5,765 nucleotides of DNA from an uncultured Paracoccus sp. (GTDB lineage: Bacteria > Pseudomonadota > Alphaproteobacteria > Rhodobacterales > Rhodobacteraceae), in assembly GCF_946221145.1 (NCBI RefSeq), contig NZ_CAMIOH010000202.1, positions 1 through 5,765 of the forward strand. Direction: 5' to 3'. Below are positions 5,669 to 5,765 of this stretch, in pieces. Positions within the stretch are counted from its first letter, which is position 1, and the number at the start of each line of letters is the position of its first letter. Position numbers and translations under genes: made by a program. The notes beneath the pieces are model-generated. The model was not told where the DNA came from, searched no databases, and saw only the letters and a program-made list of their open reading frames with translations.

Positions 5669-5765
5669 ATGACAATTCATGAACGCGGCCGTGTCACGGC
5701 CATCCTGGGGCCGACCAATACCGGCAAGACGCATTACGCGATCGAACGGATGCTGGCCCATCGCA
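5669..5765 (+). CDS. Suv3-like RNA helicase, N-terminal fragment
   Basis: Only the first 32 codons are present. After a short leader (MTIHERGRV) comes TAILGPTNTGKTHYAIERML: the P-loop GPTNTGKT (residues 14-21) followed by HYAIERM is typical of the Suv3/mitochondrial-degradosome helicase family found throughout Alphaproteobacteria, which unwinds RNA using ATP. The ATG at 5669 begins three bases after the TPR gene stop, so the two are probably co-transcribed. The remaining helicase motifs lie beyond the window. Another P-loop NTPase cannot be fully excluded from so short a piece. Confidence 0.82.
   Translation, partial: MTIHERGRVTAILGPTNTGKTHYAIERMLAHR

Noticed and set aside
4925..5761. - strand open frame of 278 codons across the TPR gene and divergent region
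   Set aside because: It overlaps the SCP2 start, the TPR gene and the helicase start; the TPR repeats and signal peptide on the + strand are far more convincing.

Overview
The window is gene-dense, GC-rich DNA from an alphaproteobacterium, most likely Rhodobacteraceae and plausibly Paracoccus or a close relative. This rests on the GC-rich third positions, the phoH-ybeY-corC cluster, the small SCP2-type protein and the start of a Suv3-like helicase. It is a judgement from protein character, not a database match. Eight protein genes and the beginning of a ninth-type partial set account for nearly every base: two genes are cut by the window ends (mlaE at the left, the helicase at the right) and seven are complete. 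I see no RNA gene, mobile element, CRISPR array or sign of recent transfer.

Layout. (1) 1-1118, + strand: the 3' part of an MlaE-type lipid-transport permease and the complete MlaF-type ATPase, overlapping by ATGA. (2) 1119-1266: the only intergenic gap above 100 bp, with a weak hairpin after mlaF, a TTGACA -35-like box and a strong ribosome binding site in front of a TTG start. (3) 1267-3774, + strand: phoH (ybeZ-type), ybeY and corC (ybeX-type) with overlapping ends, an operon linked to ribosome and rRNA maintenance and to envelope/ion homeostasis. (4) 3771-5013, - strand: an SCP2-domain protein followed after 4 bp by an alpha/beta hydrolase. The hydrolase converges on corC so tightly that the two TAG stop codons share a CTAG. 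(5) 5014-5080: a 67-bp divergent control region. (6) 5081-5765, + strand: an exported TPR protein and, 3 bp later, the N-terminus of a Suv3-like RNA helicase.

How the genes fit together: the left end (MlaE/MlaF) and the SCP2-hydrolase pair both point to lipid handling, while phoH-ybeY and the helicase point to RNA maintenance. The best points for a second look are the MlaF without a C-terminal extension in an E-F gene pair, the convergent CTAG stop overlap with a strong hairpin inside the opposing gene, the absence of lnt after corC, and the compact SCP2-hydrolase unit. I found no clear evidence for a previously undescribed system; most of the window is conserved housekeeping sequence.
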